From: Sphingomonas sp. Ant H11
Lineage (GTDB): Bacteria > Pseudomonadota > Alphaproteobacteria > Sphingomonadales > Sphingomonadaceae
Reading direction: 5' to 3'
DNA length: 37,317 nt
NCBI RefSeq assembly: GCF_000797515.1
Contig: NZ_JSBN01000099.1
Location: 1 to 37,317, forward strand
The position numbers and the translations under genes were made by a program. The notes beneath the pieces are model-generated. The model did not search any database, had not been told where the DNA came from, and worked only from the letters and a program-made list of their open reading frames with translations. This document shows, piece after piece, positions 16,093 through 26,776 of this stretch. Position 1 is the first letter of the stretch, and every line of letters begins with the position of its first letter.

Positions 16093-18467
16093 TTAGTCGC
16101 GGTCACCGGTCAGGAAGGCCGGCGCGAACTCGGGCGCGGGGCCGTCGTCATTGCCGCCTGAACGCTCTGCACGGGGTGCGCGCTCGCCGCCGCCATCGCG
16201 ACGCGGGCCACGGCCACCGTCGCCATCACGGCGCGGACCACGATCACCACGGCCTTCGCCACGACCACCGCCATCGCCACGCGGGCCACGGCCGCCGTCA
16301 CCATCACGACGGGGACCGCGCGGACCGCGATCGCCACCTTCGCGCGGTTCACGCGCCGGGCGGGTGTCTTCGATCTCGCACCGGTTTCCTGGTCGACGAC
16401 GCGCATCGACAGGCGCACCTTGCCGCGCGGATCGATCTCGAGGACCTTGACCTTGACGTCCTGGCCTTCCTTGAGGACGTCCGCGACCTTCTCGACTCGC
16501 TCGTTCTTGATTTCGGAGACGTGGACGAGACCGTCCTTGCCACCCATGAAGTTCACGAACGCACCGAAATCGACCAGGTTGACGACCTTGCCGTCATAGA
16601 CCTTGCCGACTTCGGCTTCCTCGACGATGCCCTTGATCCACTTGATCGCAGCTTCGATCTGCGCGGTGTCGGACGAGCTGATCTTGATCAGGCCCTCATC
16701 GTCAATGTCGACCTTGGCGCCGGTCTGCGCGACGATCTCGCGGATCACCTTGCCGCCGGTGCCGATCACTTCACGAATCTTGCTCTTGTCGATCTGCAGC
16801 GTCTCGATGCGCGGGGCATGGGCCGAGAGTTCGGTGCGGGTCGAGGCGAGCGCCTTGTTCATCTCACCCAGGATATGCGCGCGGCCTTCCTTGGCCTGCT
16901 CCAGCGCCTTGCGCATGATCTCTTCGGTGATGCCGGCGATCTTGATGTCCATCTGCATCGTGGTGATGCCGGCTTCGGTGCCTGCGACCTTGAAGTCCAT
17001 GTCGCCCAGATGATCCTCGTCGCCGAGAATGTCCGAGAGAACCGCGAACTTCTTGCCTTCCAGGATCAGGCCCATCGCGATGCCCGAAACCGGGCGCTTC
17101 AGCGGCACACCGGCATCCATCATCGACAGCGAACCGCCGCACACCGTCGCCATCGACGACGAGCCGTTCGACTCGGTGATGTCCGACAGAACGCGGATCG
17201 TGTAGGGGAACTCGTCCTTCGACGGCAGCACCGGGTGCAGCGCGCGCCAGGCGAGCTTGCCGTGGCCGACTTCACGACGGCCCGGCGCGCCGAAGCGGCC
17301 AACTTCACCGACCGAGTAAGGCGGGAAGTTATAGTGCAGCATGAAGTTTTCGTAGGACAGGCCGGTCAGGCCGTCGATCATCTGCTCGGCGTCCTTGGTG
17401 CCGAGCGTGGTGGTGCAGATCGACTGCGTCTCACCACGCGTAAACAGTGCCGAGCCGTGTGCGCGCGGCAGGAAGTGGACGATCGCCTCGATCGGACGGA
17501 TCTGCGTGGTGGTGCGGCCATCGATGCGCTGGCCGTCCTTCAGGATCGCGCCACGGACGATTTCGGCTTCGAGCTTCTTGACGAGCTTCTGCGCGGCCAT
17601 CTGGTCCTGCGGCGCTGCATCGGCAAAGGCTTCCTTGGCCTTGGCGCGCGCGGCGTTGAGCAGGTTCGACCGCTCGGACTTGTCGGTCACCTTATAGGCG
17701 GCGGCGATGTCCTTGCCGATCAGCTTCTTGAGCTTGTCCTTGGCAGCCGAGAGATCGGCCTGAGCGGCCATTTCCCACGGATCCTTGGCAGCCTGTTCGG
17801 CCAGATCGATGATGAGGTTGACGGCTTCGCGGCACGCCTTGTGCGCGAACTGCACGGCGCCGAGCATGACCTCTTCCGAAAGCTCCTTGGCTTCGGATTC
17901 GACCATCATCACGGCTTCGCCGGTCGCGGCGACGACGAGATCGAGATCGCCTTCCTTGACCTGGTCGAGCGTCGGGTTGAGCACATATTCGCCATCGACA
18001 TAGCCGACGCGCGCTGCGCCGATCGGGCCCATGAAGGGCACGCCCGAAATGGTCAGCGCAGCCGAGGCGGCGACCATTGCGAGGATATCGGGCTCGTTTT
18101 CGCCATCATAGCTGAGCACCTGACAGATCACGTTGATCTCGTTGTAGAACCCTTCGGGGAACAACGGGCGGATCGGGCGGTCGATCAGGCGGCTGACCAG
18201 CGTTTCCTTTTCGGTCGCGCCGCGCTCACGCTTGAAGAAGCCACCGGGGATGCGGCCGGCAGCCGAATATTTTTCCTGATAGTGAACGGTCAGCGGGAAG
18301 AAATCCTGGCCTTCCTTCACCGATTTGGCGGCGGTCACGGCGCAGAGCACCACGGTTTCGCCGAGCGTTGCCATAACGGCGCCATTGGCCTGGCGCGCGA
18401 CGCGGCCGGTTTCCAGCGTCAGCGTCTTGCCACCCCATTGGGTGGTCACGGTCTTGGTATCGAACAT
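16093..18467 (-). CDS. pnp: Polyribonucleotide nucleotidyltransferase with Gly/Arg-rich tail, one frameshift
   Basis: Phosphorolytic 3'-5' exoribonuclease of the degradosome. Two RNase PH domains ([28 protein letters not shown]), an all-alpha linker, a KH domain ([15 protein letters not shown]) and an S1 domain ([28 protein letters not shown]). A missing G near 16376 shifts the end. Without repair the frame runs to an artificial Val/Ala-rich tail; with it the sequence continues [19 protein letters not shown], then [11 protein letters not shown] repeats, and ends PAFLTGDRD with TAA at 16095-16093, giving 791 residues. RBS AAGGA precedes ATG 18467. It follows rpsO as in most proteobacteria. Confidence 0.96.
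16190..16355 (-). repeat. Tandem repeat encoding the Pnp RGG-type tail
   Basis: Imperfect repeats of a GGCCGTGGCCCGCG-like unit encode alternating GGRGPR and RRDGDG blocks. Such low-complexity tails bind RNA or partner proteins. They are internal to pnp and their copy number may vary between strains. Confidence 0.7.
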
Positions 18468-18601
18468 CTTTTTTCCTTCAACACCGCCGGCCGGATGCCG
18501 ACGGGGCCACTGTGCGGACTAGCCGGTCCGCGCGGTTTGGAGCCTTTCGTGGCTCCCCTGCCATGCCGCCGGAGTGCGGAATGGCGAAAGAGGGACATAT
18601 G
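18468..18601 (-). promoter_or_regulatory. pnp leader
   Basis: 134 bp between the rpsO terminator and the pnp RBS. A GGAGCC/GGCTCC hairpin lies at about 18540-18557. In enterobacteria the pnp leader is a target of RNase III and PNPase autoregulation; whether that holds here is inference. Confidence 0.35.
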
Positions 18602-18602
18602 A

Positions 18603-18627
18603 AAACGGCGCCGCGAGGGCGCCGTTT
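18603..18627 (-). terminator. Rho-independent terminator after rpsO
   Basis: AAACGGCGCC pairs with GGCGCCGTTT around GCGAG. Read on the minus strand, the stem ends in CGTTTTC. It lies 15 bp after the rpsO stop and may attenuate read-through into pnp. Confidence 0.8.
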
Positions 18628-18641
18628 CCGTACTGGTCGAG

Positions 18642-18911
18642 TTACTTGCGCAACCCGAGTTTGGCGATGAGGTCGGTATATCGCGCGCCGTCCTTGTGGC
18701 GGAGATAGTCGAGCAGCGAGCGCCGCTTGTTGACCATCATCAGCAGGCCGCGCCGCGAGTGATTGTCCTTCTTGTGGCCCTTGAAGTGCTCGGTCAGGTT
18801 GCGAATACGCTCGGTGAGGATCGCGATCTGGACTTCGGGGCTGCCGGTGTCGCCTTCGACGCGGCCATGTTCCTTGACGAGCGCGTTCTTGCGCTCTGCA
18901 GTGATCGTCAT
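18642..18911 (-). CDS. rpsO: 30S ribosomal protein S15
   Basis: An 89-residue 16S rRNA-binding primary assembly protein. The sequence is fully canonical: [17 protein letters not shown], then [18 protein letters not shown] and [16 protein letters not shown] 18911 comes 19 bp after the truB stop. The order truB-rpsO-pnp is conserved in proteobacteria. Confidence 0.98.
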   Translation of the reverse strand: MTITAERKNALVKEHGRVEGDTGSPEVQIAILTERIRNLTEHFKGHKKDNHSRRGLLMMVNKRRSLLDYLRHKDGARYTDLIAKLGLRK

Positions 18912-18930
18912 GTTCTTTCCTTCGACATCG

Positions 18931-19913
18931 TCACAGGTTGAAACCGCGAATGACGCGGACCTCGCGGTCCTGAACCTCCACCAGGGCGACCGGACTTTCG
19001 TCCAGCATCGCGAAGTAGTGGCCATCATCTGCGGCGATCCCGATCAACACCCGCCCCTGTCGGAGCAGCCCTGCCTGATCGGGGGAGAGGGATAGAGCCG
19101 GGATGTCGTCCAGCCCCGCCCTCAACGGCAGGAGATTGTGTTCAAGGGTGCGCGCATTACCGAAATCGGCCAGTTTGTCCAGCGATATTGCGTGGTCGAG
19201 CGTGAACGGGCCGGCCTTGATGCGACGGAGCATGGTGACATGGCCGACCGTGCCGAGCGCCCGGGCGATGTCGCGCGCGAGGCTGCGGATATAGGTGCCT
19301 TTGGAGACGTGGGCGGTGAGGGTGATGGACTCGACTTCGTCACCCCGGACGTGTTCCGGGGTCCACTCTTCAGCCTGCAAGGTCGCTACGTGTTGCGGGG
19401 TGGACCCCGGAACACGTCCGGGGTGACGGACAAAGAGGTTGTGAATTATGATCGACCGTCCCGCCAGCACCACGTCCGCCCCCGCGCGCGCCAGATCGTA
19501 AGCGCGCTCACCATCGATCTTGAGCGCGGAATAAGCGGGTGGCACCTGCTCGATCGGCCCGGTGAAACGCGGTAGCACCGCTTCGATCTGGGCGAGGGTG
19601 GGGCGCACCGCGCTCTCGGCAATGACTTTGCCCTCGAGGTCGAGCGTGTCGGTCTCCACGCCGAACCCGATCGTGAAGTCATACACTTGTCGCTGTCGAG
19701 CATCCGCCCGGCGAGCTTGGTCGCTTCGCCGAGCGCGATCGGCAGGACGCCGGTCGCCAGCGGATCCAGCGTGCCGCCATGCCCGACCTTGATGCCGCGT
19801 TTGCTTGCATCATAACCGGCGGCACGCAGCGCGCGCTTTACCGCCGAGACGCCCTGGGTCGACCCAAGGCCCAAAGGCTTGTCGAGGATCAGCCAGCCAT
19901 GCAGCCCGGTCAT
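18931..19913 (-). CDS. truB: tRNA pseudouridine-55 synthase with in-frame palindromic insertion, one frameshift
   Basis: Makes pseudouridine 55 in the T loop of tRNA. The N-terminal part [22 protein letters not shown] and [16 protein letters not shown] carries the catalytic Asp. A missing base near 19686 breaks the frame between RMLDSDK and VYDFTIGFG; repair gives 327 residues. Between SIIIHNLFV and [19 protein letters not shown] the usual short turn is replaced by about 30 extra residues ([14 protein letters not shown]...[13 protein letters not shown]), encoded by an inverted pair of repeat units at 19338-19428. The frame is preserved through it. ATG 19913 overlaps the M50 stop (ATGA). If the insert is tolerated it should form a surface loop of the catalytic domain. 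Confidence 0.94.
19338..19428. repeat. REPIN-like inverted pair of palindromic units inside truB
   Basis: The 29 bases at 19338-19366 (CGTCACCCCGG...GGGGTCCAC) are the exact reverse complement of 19400-19428, with a 33-base spacer. Each arm is itself a hairpin: ACCCCGGA and TCCGGGGT around CGTGT. The right arm at 35855-35883 differs from this unit at only about three of 29 positions, so it is a dispersed family. It is translated as part of TruB. Confidence 0.93.
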
Positions 19914-20614
19914 GCCGCGCCCAGATTGGCGATGCCGAAGAAAAAGTCGGTGGCGGCACCCGCAATGGGAGCGACGAAGCGGTGCACGATATCAGTCTGC
20001 GGGCTGATCATCGGCAGGACGAACAGCAGCACGAGCAGCAGCGGAAAGCCGTAGCGGGCGAGCTTCGCATAGTGGATCGCGGCGGCGCGCGGCAGCAGGC
20101 CCTGCACGACATGCCCGCCATCGAACGGCGGCAACGGGATCAGGTTGAAGATACCGAGAAACACGTTGATCTGCAGGAAATTCCCGAGATTATCGACCGC
20201 GAAGCGCGCCAGGGTGAAGGGGGGCACCGGGGCTGGAACGCCGTGCAGCACGAGCAACAGACCCGCCAGCACGAAGGCCGTCAGCGTCGCCAGCACGAAA
20301 TTGGTCGCCGGGCCTGCCAGCGCCACCAGCATCATGTCGCGGCGTGGGTTGCGCATCCGTCGTGCATCGACCGGCACCGGCTTGGCCCAGCCGAAGATCG
20401 GTACGTGTGCGATCGCCAGCACCATCGGCAGCAGCACGGTGCCGATCGGATCGACATGGCGCAGCGGGTTGAGCGTCAGGCGGCCGAGTCGCTCGGCGGT
20501 GTGGTCGCCGAAAATGCGCGCGACATAGCCGTGCGCGACTTCGTGAAACACGATCGCGATGACGAGGGGAATGAGCCACACCGCGATGGTGTAGGGCAGA
20601 TTGGGGTCGGTCAT
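19910..20614 (-). CDS. Site-2 protease-like M50 family membrane metallopeptidase
   Basis: A 234-residue integral membrane zinc protease. The zinc motif is FHEVAHG (His24, Glu25, His28 from ATG 20614) in the first transmembrane segment. The second motif [12 protein letters not shown] supplies the aspartate ligand in a later segment. There is no PDZ domain, so it belongs to the small SpoIVFB/S2P-like group rather than RseP. Substrate unknown. It is translationally coupled to truB and follows tdk after 16 bp. Confidence 0.9.
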   Translation of the reverse strand: MTDPNLPYTIAVWLIPLVIAIVFHEVAHGYVARIFGDHTAERLGRLTLNPLRHVDPIGTVLLPMVLAIAHVPIFGWAKPVPVDARRMRNPRRDMMLVALAGPATNFVLATLTAFVLAGLLLVLHGVPAPVPPFTLARFAVDNLGNFLQINVFLGIFNLIPLPPFDGGHVVQGLLPRAAAIHYAKLARYGFPLLLVLLFVLPMISPQTDIVHRFVAPIAGAATDFFFGIANLGAA

Positions 20615-20630
20615 GGGGGTCCGTTCGAAA

Positions 20631-21209
20631 TCAGGCGGCGGCGAGCGCTTCGCTGAAATGGCGACGGCACAGCGCAATGTACAGGTCGTTGCCGCCAATC
20701 TCGGTCTGCGCGCCCGCCGCGACCGCGCGGCCATCGGCCCCGACGCGCAAGTTCATCGTCGCCTTGCGCCCGCACGCACAGACCGATTTGATCTCGATCA
20801 GCGAATCCGCAATCGCCAGCAGGCGCGCCGAACCTTCGAACAAATTGCCGAGGAAATCGGTGCGCAGGCCATAAGCGAGCACGGGAATGCCGTGGAAATC
20901 CGCCAGCGTGGCGAGCTGGTCGACCTGGGCGGCGGTGAGAAATTGCGCTTCATCCACCAATACGCAGGCGGGTGGCGCCTCGCCTTCGCGCGTGACCACG
21001 GCGACCAGATCGGTATCGCGCTCAAACGCGATCGCATCGGCGGCCAAGCCGATGCGCGAGGTGATCGTCCCCGCGGCAAAGCGATCATCGATCGCGGCGG
21101 TCAGCAGCACGGTGCGCATGCCGCGTTCGCGATAGTTGAAATCGGCCTGCAACAGGTTGGTCGATTTGCCCGCGTTCATCGAGGCGTAGTAGAAATAGAG
21201 CTTGGCCAT
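20631..21209 (-). CDS. tdk: Thymidine kinase
   Basis: Phosphorylates thymidine with ATP in the salvage pathway. 192 residues of the type II (TK1-like) family: P-loop YASMNAGKST (residues 8-17), Walker B LVDEAQFL, and a zinc pair CACGRKA. The lasso region is followed by a short tail ending SEALAAA. It starts 48 bp after rbfA in the same direction and belongs to the rbfA-truB-rpsO transcription unit. Confidence 0.95.
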   Translation of the reverse strand: MAKLYFYYASMNAGKSTNLLQADFNYRERGMRTVLLTAAIDDRFAAGTITSRIGLAADAIAFERDTDLVAVVTREGEAPPACVLVDEAQFLTAAQVDQLATLADFHGIPVLAYGLRTDFLGNLFEGSARLLAIADSLIEIKSVCACGRKATMNLRVGADGRAVAAGAQTEIGGNDLYIALCRRHFSEALAAA

Positions 21210-21257
21210 AACGGGCAGAAAGCCGGAAGCGAGTACGATGTCCAGCGTCGTTTGTGC

Positions 21258-21659
21258 TCAATCCTCGATAGGGTCGCCCAAATCCCGCGCCACCTTCGGG
21301 TCGCGCAGCAATTTATCGATGTGGCTGCCTTCGTCGAAGCTCTCGTCGGCGAGGAATTTGAGCTTGGCGGCATATTTCATTTGAACGCGCGCGGCGACTT
21401 CGCGCTGGAGATAGGCGGTGTTGGTGCGCAGCGCTTTCAGCACCGCTTCCTCATCCTTGCCGAGCAAGGGCTTCATGAACACGGTTGCGTGGCGCAAATC
21501 GGGCGACATGCGCACTTCGGTGATCGTCACCGGATGCTTGGCCAGTGTCTCGTCATGCACATCGCCGCGCGCGAGAATGTCGCTGAGCGTATGGCGGACT
21601 TGCTCGCCCACGCGGAGTAGGCGGACGGAACGGGTTTCGGGCGTTTCGGTAGGGCGCAT
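21258..21659 (-). CDS. rbfA: 30S ribosome-binding factor A
   Basis: A 133-residue KH-fold factor for 16S rRNA 5'-end maturation and cold adaptation. Matching stretches are [37 protein letters not shown] and [19 protein letters not shown]. In proteobacteria rbfA normally follows infB. Here the gene upstream is atpA, separated by a 195-bp hairpin-rich repeat, which is odd (see findings). Confidence 0.96.
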   Translation of the reverse strand: MRPTETPETRSVRLLRVGEQVRHTLSDILARGDVHDETLAKHPVTITEVRMSPDLRHATVFMKPLLGKDEEAVLKALRTNTAYLQREVAARVQMKYAAKLKFLADESFDEGSHIDKLLRDPKVARDLGDPIED

Positions 21660-21854
21660 TTCTTACTCCTCCCTCTCCCCTCCGGGGAGTGACGGGTCGA
21701 ACCGTCCCCCGGACGGTTCGCGACCGTGCGGGGCACGGTCGCCCCATCACTGGCCGGGGAGAGGGGCTGTAGCGAAAACCAACGCTTCCGCTCGGCCCCT
21801 CTCCCGACTTCGCTTCGCTCGTCTGCCCTCTCCCCGGTGGGGAGAGGGAGGGTT
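21660..21854. repeat. Hairpin-rich intergenic repeat between atpA and rbfA
   Basis: 195 bp without a gene. It contains CTCCCC/GGGGAG at 21675-21689, a perfect 10-bp hairpin CGAACCGTCC/GGACGGTTCG at 21698-21720, a perfect 9-bp hairpin CGACCGTGC/GCACGGTCG at 21721-21741, longer-range GGGGAGAGGGGC versus GCCCCTCTCCCG pairing, and a 10-bp hairpin at 21826-21848. The CCCTCTCCCC-type ends resemble dispersed intergenic elements of sphingomonads. Confidence 0.8.
21826..21848 (-). terminator. Hairpin immediately after atpA
   Basis: CCCTCTCCCC pairs perfectly with GGGGAGAGGG around GGT, 6 bp beyond the atpA stop. It may terminate the atpHA transcript, but it has no U-tract and belongs to the repeat. 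Confidence 0.45.
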
Positions 21855-23386
<1,532 letters not shown>

Positions 23387-23941
23387 TTAACCTTTCATCG
23401 CGTGCGCGAGAGTATTGAGACGGGTGCGGATCGACGAGTCAATCCGTTGCGAACCGATCTGGACAACCAGACCGCCGAGGAGGGTGGGGTCAACCGCGAG
23501 ATCGACCGAAACATCGGTGCCGATGCGCGTGCGCAATTGCAGCTTCAACGCGTCGACCTGATCGTCGGTCAGCGGATGTGCCGAGGTCACCTCCGCCGTG
23601 GTTTCGCCGCGATGCCGCGCGGCGAGGCCGCGAAACGCGCGGATGATTGCGGGCAATTGCGACAGCCGCCGGTTCTCGGCGAGCACGCCGAGGAATTTGG
23701 CGGTGGTGTCGTCCACGTCGATCATTTCGGCTGCCGCTGCGACCGCGCGTGCGGCGTCGGCGCGCGAAACGACCGGGCTGCCGATCAGCTGCGCGAATTC
23801 GCTCGATTGCGCGATGGCGGCGCGAACGCGGCCAAGGCTCGCCTCGACCGCATCGATGGCTTTGCTGTCACGGGCAAGCTCGAAGAGCGCGGTCGCATAG
23901 CGTCCGCTTAAGCTTGCTTGAATACCGCCGGATGTCTCCAC
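23387..23941 (-). CDS. atpH: ATP synthase F1 subunit delta
   Basis: Stator subunit linking F1 to the b subunits. About 184 residues from GTG 23941 (VETSGGIQASLSGRYATALFELA), which is where sphingomonad-type AtpH usually begins. AAGAGGA about 10 bases upstream supports this over the in-frame start at 23983. C-terminal match DVSVDLAVDPTLLGGLVVQIGSQRIDSSIRTRLNTLAHAM. The F0 genes are elsewhere, as is common in alphaproteobacteria. Confidence 0.93.
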   Translation of the reverse strand: METSGGIQASLSGRYATALFELARDSKAIDAVEASLGRVRAAIAQSSEFAQLIGSPVVSRADAARAVAAAAEMIDVDDTTAKFLGVLAENRRLSQLPAIIRAFRGLAARHRGETTAEVTSAHPLTDDQVDALKLQLRTRIGTDVSVDLAVDPTLLGGLVVQIGSQRIDSSIRTRLNTLAHAMKG

Positions 23942-24182
23942 GCGATTGGGGTCCTCTTGGGCACGAATGGTGGCCCCATGCAAATAGAGGGCGTTGGGGA
24001 ATGCGCCTTCAGATGGGTTGGCGGGCGGTTAGCATTGGGTAGGGCGCGATGCAAGTCATGCGGCGGACGTCGAAAGCGCGCACCACGTCCGCGACGCATT
24101 GGCCAGCGTTTTGTTCGTATTTCACACAAGTGTAACATTGGCTTAACCATCTGTTCGCGCCTTGGCGGCCATAGCGAGATTC
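23942..24182. promoter_or_regulatory. Divergent promoter region of atpH and the chemoreceptor
   Basis: 241 bp with no gene visible. An AT-richer patch at 24110-24155 includes TTCACACAAGTGTAA and a CtrA-type box. Nothing else stands out. Confidence 0.4.
24132..24148 (+). promoter_or_regulatory. Candidate CtrA box upstream of the chemoreceptor
   Basis: GTAA-N7-TTAACC matches the alphaproteobacterial CtrA consensus TTAA-N7-TTAAC with one mismatch, 34 bp before the ATG. The right half extends to TTAACCAT, a frequent CtrA half-site. CtrA controls motility and chemotaxis genes in Sphingomonadales. Confidence 0.45.
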
Positions 24183-25965
24183 ATGAACCGTATCGCGCTG
24201 CCCCGCTCGCTATTCGTCCTTCCGGCTCGACTGAGCCTGTTGTTTTTGCGTTGGCAAACAGGTCGCGGCAACATCCGCGTACAATTGCGGCGGATCGTCT
24301 GGGCGTTGCTGGCCATGCAGACGATGCTCGCACTCGCCTTGATCGGGACGACGCTGGCGACCAGCCACGGGGTCCGCACGCTGGTCATGGACCGGCTCTA
24401 TCCGATCGGCGAACTGCAACGCGTCAACGCCAATTACGCCACAGCCTTGTTGACCGCGCACAAGGTACGCAGCGGCAATCTGTCGGCTTCGGGCGCAGTG
24501 GCGACGATCGAGGCCAATCGGGCAGAAATCGCTTCGAGCTGGGACGCCTTCGTCCATCACAACCTGGACACGCGCCGGGCCGATGAGGTGGCGAAGGTCG
24601 ATTCGGCGCGGCATGACGCCGACGCGGCGCTCGACAAGCTGCTGGTCCTGCTGCGGGCAGGGCGCACCGATCAGCTCGACTTTTTTCGTCAGCGGCGCGT
24701 TGTACGCGGCGATCGATCCGCTGACAGGAACAAGCGCGACGCTGATCGCCGATCTCCGTGCGGATGCGCTGCGCGAACGCAGCGCCCTCGAAACCGGGTT
24801 TGGCCAAGTCTATATTCTGGTCGCGCTGGTGACGGTGGCGGCGATCCTCGTCGCTTTCTGGGGGATGCGAATGCTCGCCCGCCAGGTCGAGCAGCCGCTC
24901 GCCCTGATTGCGGAGGCGACTCGCAGCATCACGCTCGACCGCGCCGACGTGGCTATCCCGGCGCTCGATCGCAGCGATGAGATTGGCGAAATCGCGCGCG
25001 CGCTGGCGTTCGCCCGGCAACGCTCAGCCGATGCGCGGCGCCTGAGTGAAGAGGCGCGCCGCACCGCCGACGCCTTGAGTGCGAACGAACGGCGCGAGGA
25101 TGCCGCCCGTGCCCGCCGCGCGGCGCATCTCGATGCGCTGTTCCGCGTGTTTGAAGGGGAAGCGGGCGCTTCGGTCAGTCAGTTGGTGTCGGCTGGCCCC
25201 GCGCTCCGCGAGACGGCAGCGGCGATGGCGGGCGAGGCGGGCACCACCGAAGAACAAGCGATGGCGACTGCCGCGCTGACCGAGCAAAGCGCGACCAACG
25301 CGCGCACCATCGCACATTCGGCAACGGCGCTGGCCGGCGCGATCGACCGCATCAGCCGCGCCGCCAACGAATCGCGCGCAAGCGTGGCAACGGTGCGGGC
25401 GCGCACGCTCGAGGGGCGGGATCGCGCCGAATCGCTGGGCGCGTTGGTGGTGGAAATCGCCACCGTGCTCGACATGATCACGGCGGTGGCGGGGCAGACC
25501 AATCTGCTTGCGCTCAACGCCACGATCGAGGCGGCGCGGGCGGGCGAGGCGGGGCGCGGCTTTGCCGTCGTCGCCGACGAAGTGAAGGGGCTTGCGCGCC
25601 AGACCCAGTCCGCCGCCGGCCGGATCGAGGCACGCCTCGCCGCCGTCCGTACCGCCAGCGACACTGTCCTTGCCACGATCGAATCGGTGGATTCGCTCGT
25701 GGCGGATTTGGATCAATCCTCGGCCAATGTTGCGGCGGCGGTCGACCAGCAGCGCGGCATGACGCAGGCGATCGCGCTCGCGATCGCCGAGGTCGAGGAT
25801 GGCACCGCCGATGCCGCCGCCAACATGCAGACCCTACGCGACCGTGCGCAACGCTCGCGCTACACCGCCGACCATGTCACCCGCACCGCCGAGGATGTGG
25901 CGGGCGGCGTCGAACGGCTCCGCACGCAAATCAACCGCTTGATCGCGGATGTGCGCGCGGCCTGA
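24183..25965 (+). CDS. Methyl-accepting chemotaxis protein, one frameshift
   Basis: Inner-membrane chemoreceptor. TM1 at about residues 38-59, a periplasmic helical ligand-binding region, TM2 ([20 protein letters not shown], about 208-228), a HAMP domain ([18 protein letters not shown] to [10 protein letters not shown]), then a coiled-coil signalling domain with the hairpin tip [31 protein letters not shown] near 436-466. A run of six T at 24681-24686 breaks the frame; five T would restore [15 protein letters not shown] and give 593 residues. I chose ATG 24183 over an in-frame TTG at 24162. No che genes are adjacent, so it is an orphan receptor. Ligand unknown. Confidence 0.92.
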
Positions 25966-26035
25966 CGCGCCGCTTTCGCGCCGGTCGCAATGTTGGTAGC
26001 GATTGCGCCGCAGGGGTGTGAGGCGGAGCGATTCT

Positions 26036-26713
26036 ATGACCGGCCAGATGCAAAAGAAGATCATGTCGGACGGTGCCGAGATCGGCGTCTATCACGCCGA
26101 GCCGACCGGGCGACGCAAGGGCGGGCTCGTGCTGGTCCAGGAGATCTTCGGCGTCACCGACCATATCCGCGATTTGTGCGAGGAATATGCCGCCGACGGT
26201 TATGAAGTGCTGGCCCCCGCGCTGTTCGACCGCGAGCATCCTGGCTTCGAGGCTGACTATACCGGCGAGGGGTTTGCCCGCAGCGTGCAACTCGCGCGTG
26301 AGCTGCACCCGTTCGATCTGACGCTTGCCGACGTGCAGACCTGCATCGACGCGCTGGCCGGGCGCGGGCCGGTGTTCGTGGTCGGCTATTGCTATGGTGG
26401 ATCGGTCGCGTGGTTCGCGGCGACGCGCCTGCATAATGTGGCCGCCGCCTCGGCTTATTATGGCAGCTTGATCCCCGATGCGGCGGATGAGGAACCGAAG
26501 GTCCCGGTCATCCTGCATTTCGGCCGCCATGACGACCATATCGCGATGGATGGGGTCGAAAAGGTGATCGCCAAGGCGTGGCCCAAGGCGACGGTCTATG
26601 TGTATGAGGCAGGCCACGGCTTCAATTCGGATCGCCGCAAGGATTATCACGAGCCAAGCGCCGATCTGGCCAAGGAACGGACGCTGGAGCTGTTCGAAGC
26701 GAATGGCGGTTGA
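26036..26713 (+). CDS. Dienelactone hydrolase family protein
   Basis: An alpha/beta hydrolase of 225 residues. Catalytic triad Cys119 (GYCYGGS), Asp166 or Asp167 (FGRHDDH) and His194 (EAGHGFN), with the family stretch VLVQEIFGVTDHIRDLCEEYAADGYEVLAPALFDR. Start ATG 26036 has GGCGGAG upstream. Family members hydrolyse dienelactones in chloroaromatic degradation, but no aromatic genes are near and the true substrate is unknown. Confidence 0.93.
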   Translation: MTGQMQKKIMSDGAEIGVYHAEPTGRRKGGLVLVQEIFGVTDHIRDLCEEYAADGYEVLAPALFDREHPGFEADYTGEGFARSVQLARELHPFDLTLADVQTCIDALAGRGPVFVVGYCYGGSVAWFAATRLHNVAAASAYYGSLIPDAADEEPKVPVILHFGRHDDHIAMDGVEKVIAKAWPKATVYVYEAGHGFNSDRRKDYHEPSADLAKERTLELFEANGG

Positions 26714-26776
26714 GCGCGCTGCTTTGATCGCAAGCCACGGGATGTGGGCGCATCGGGACCATGCGTATATCGTCGC

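Noticed and set aside
16176..18602. An 808-codon open frame antisense to pnp
   Set aside because: Asp/Leu/Arg-rich shadow of a well-conserved gene, with no signature of its own.
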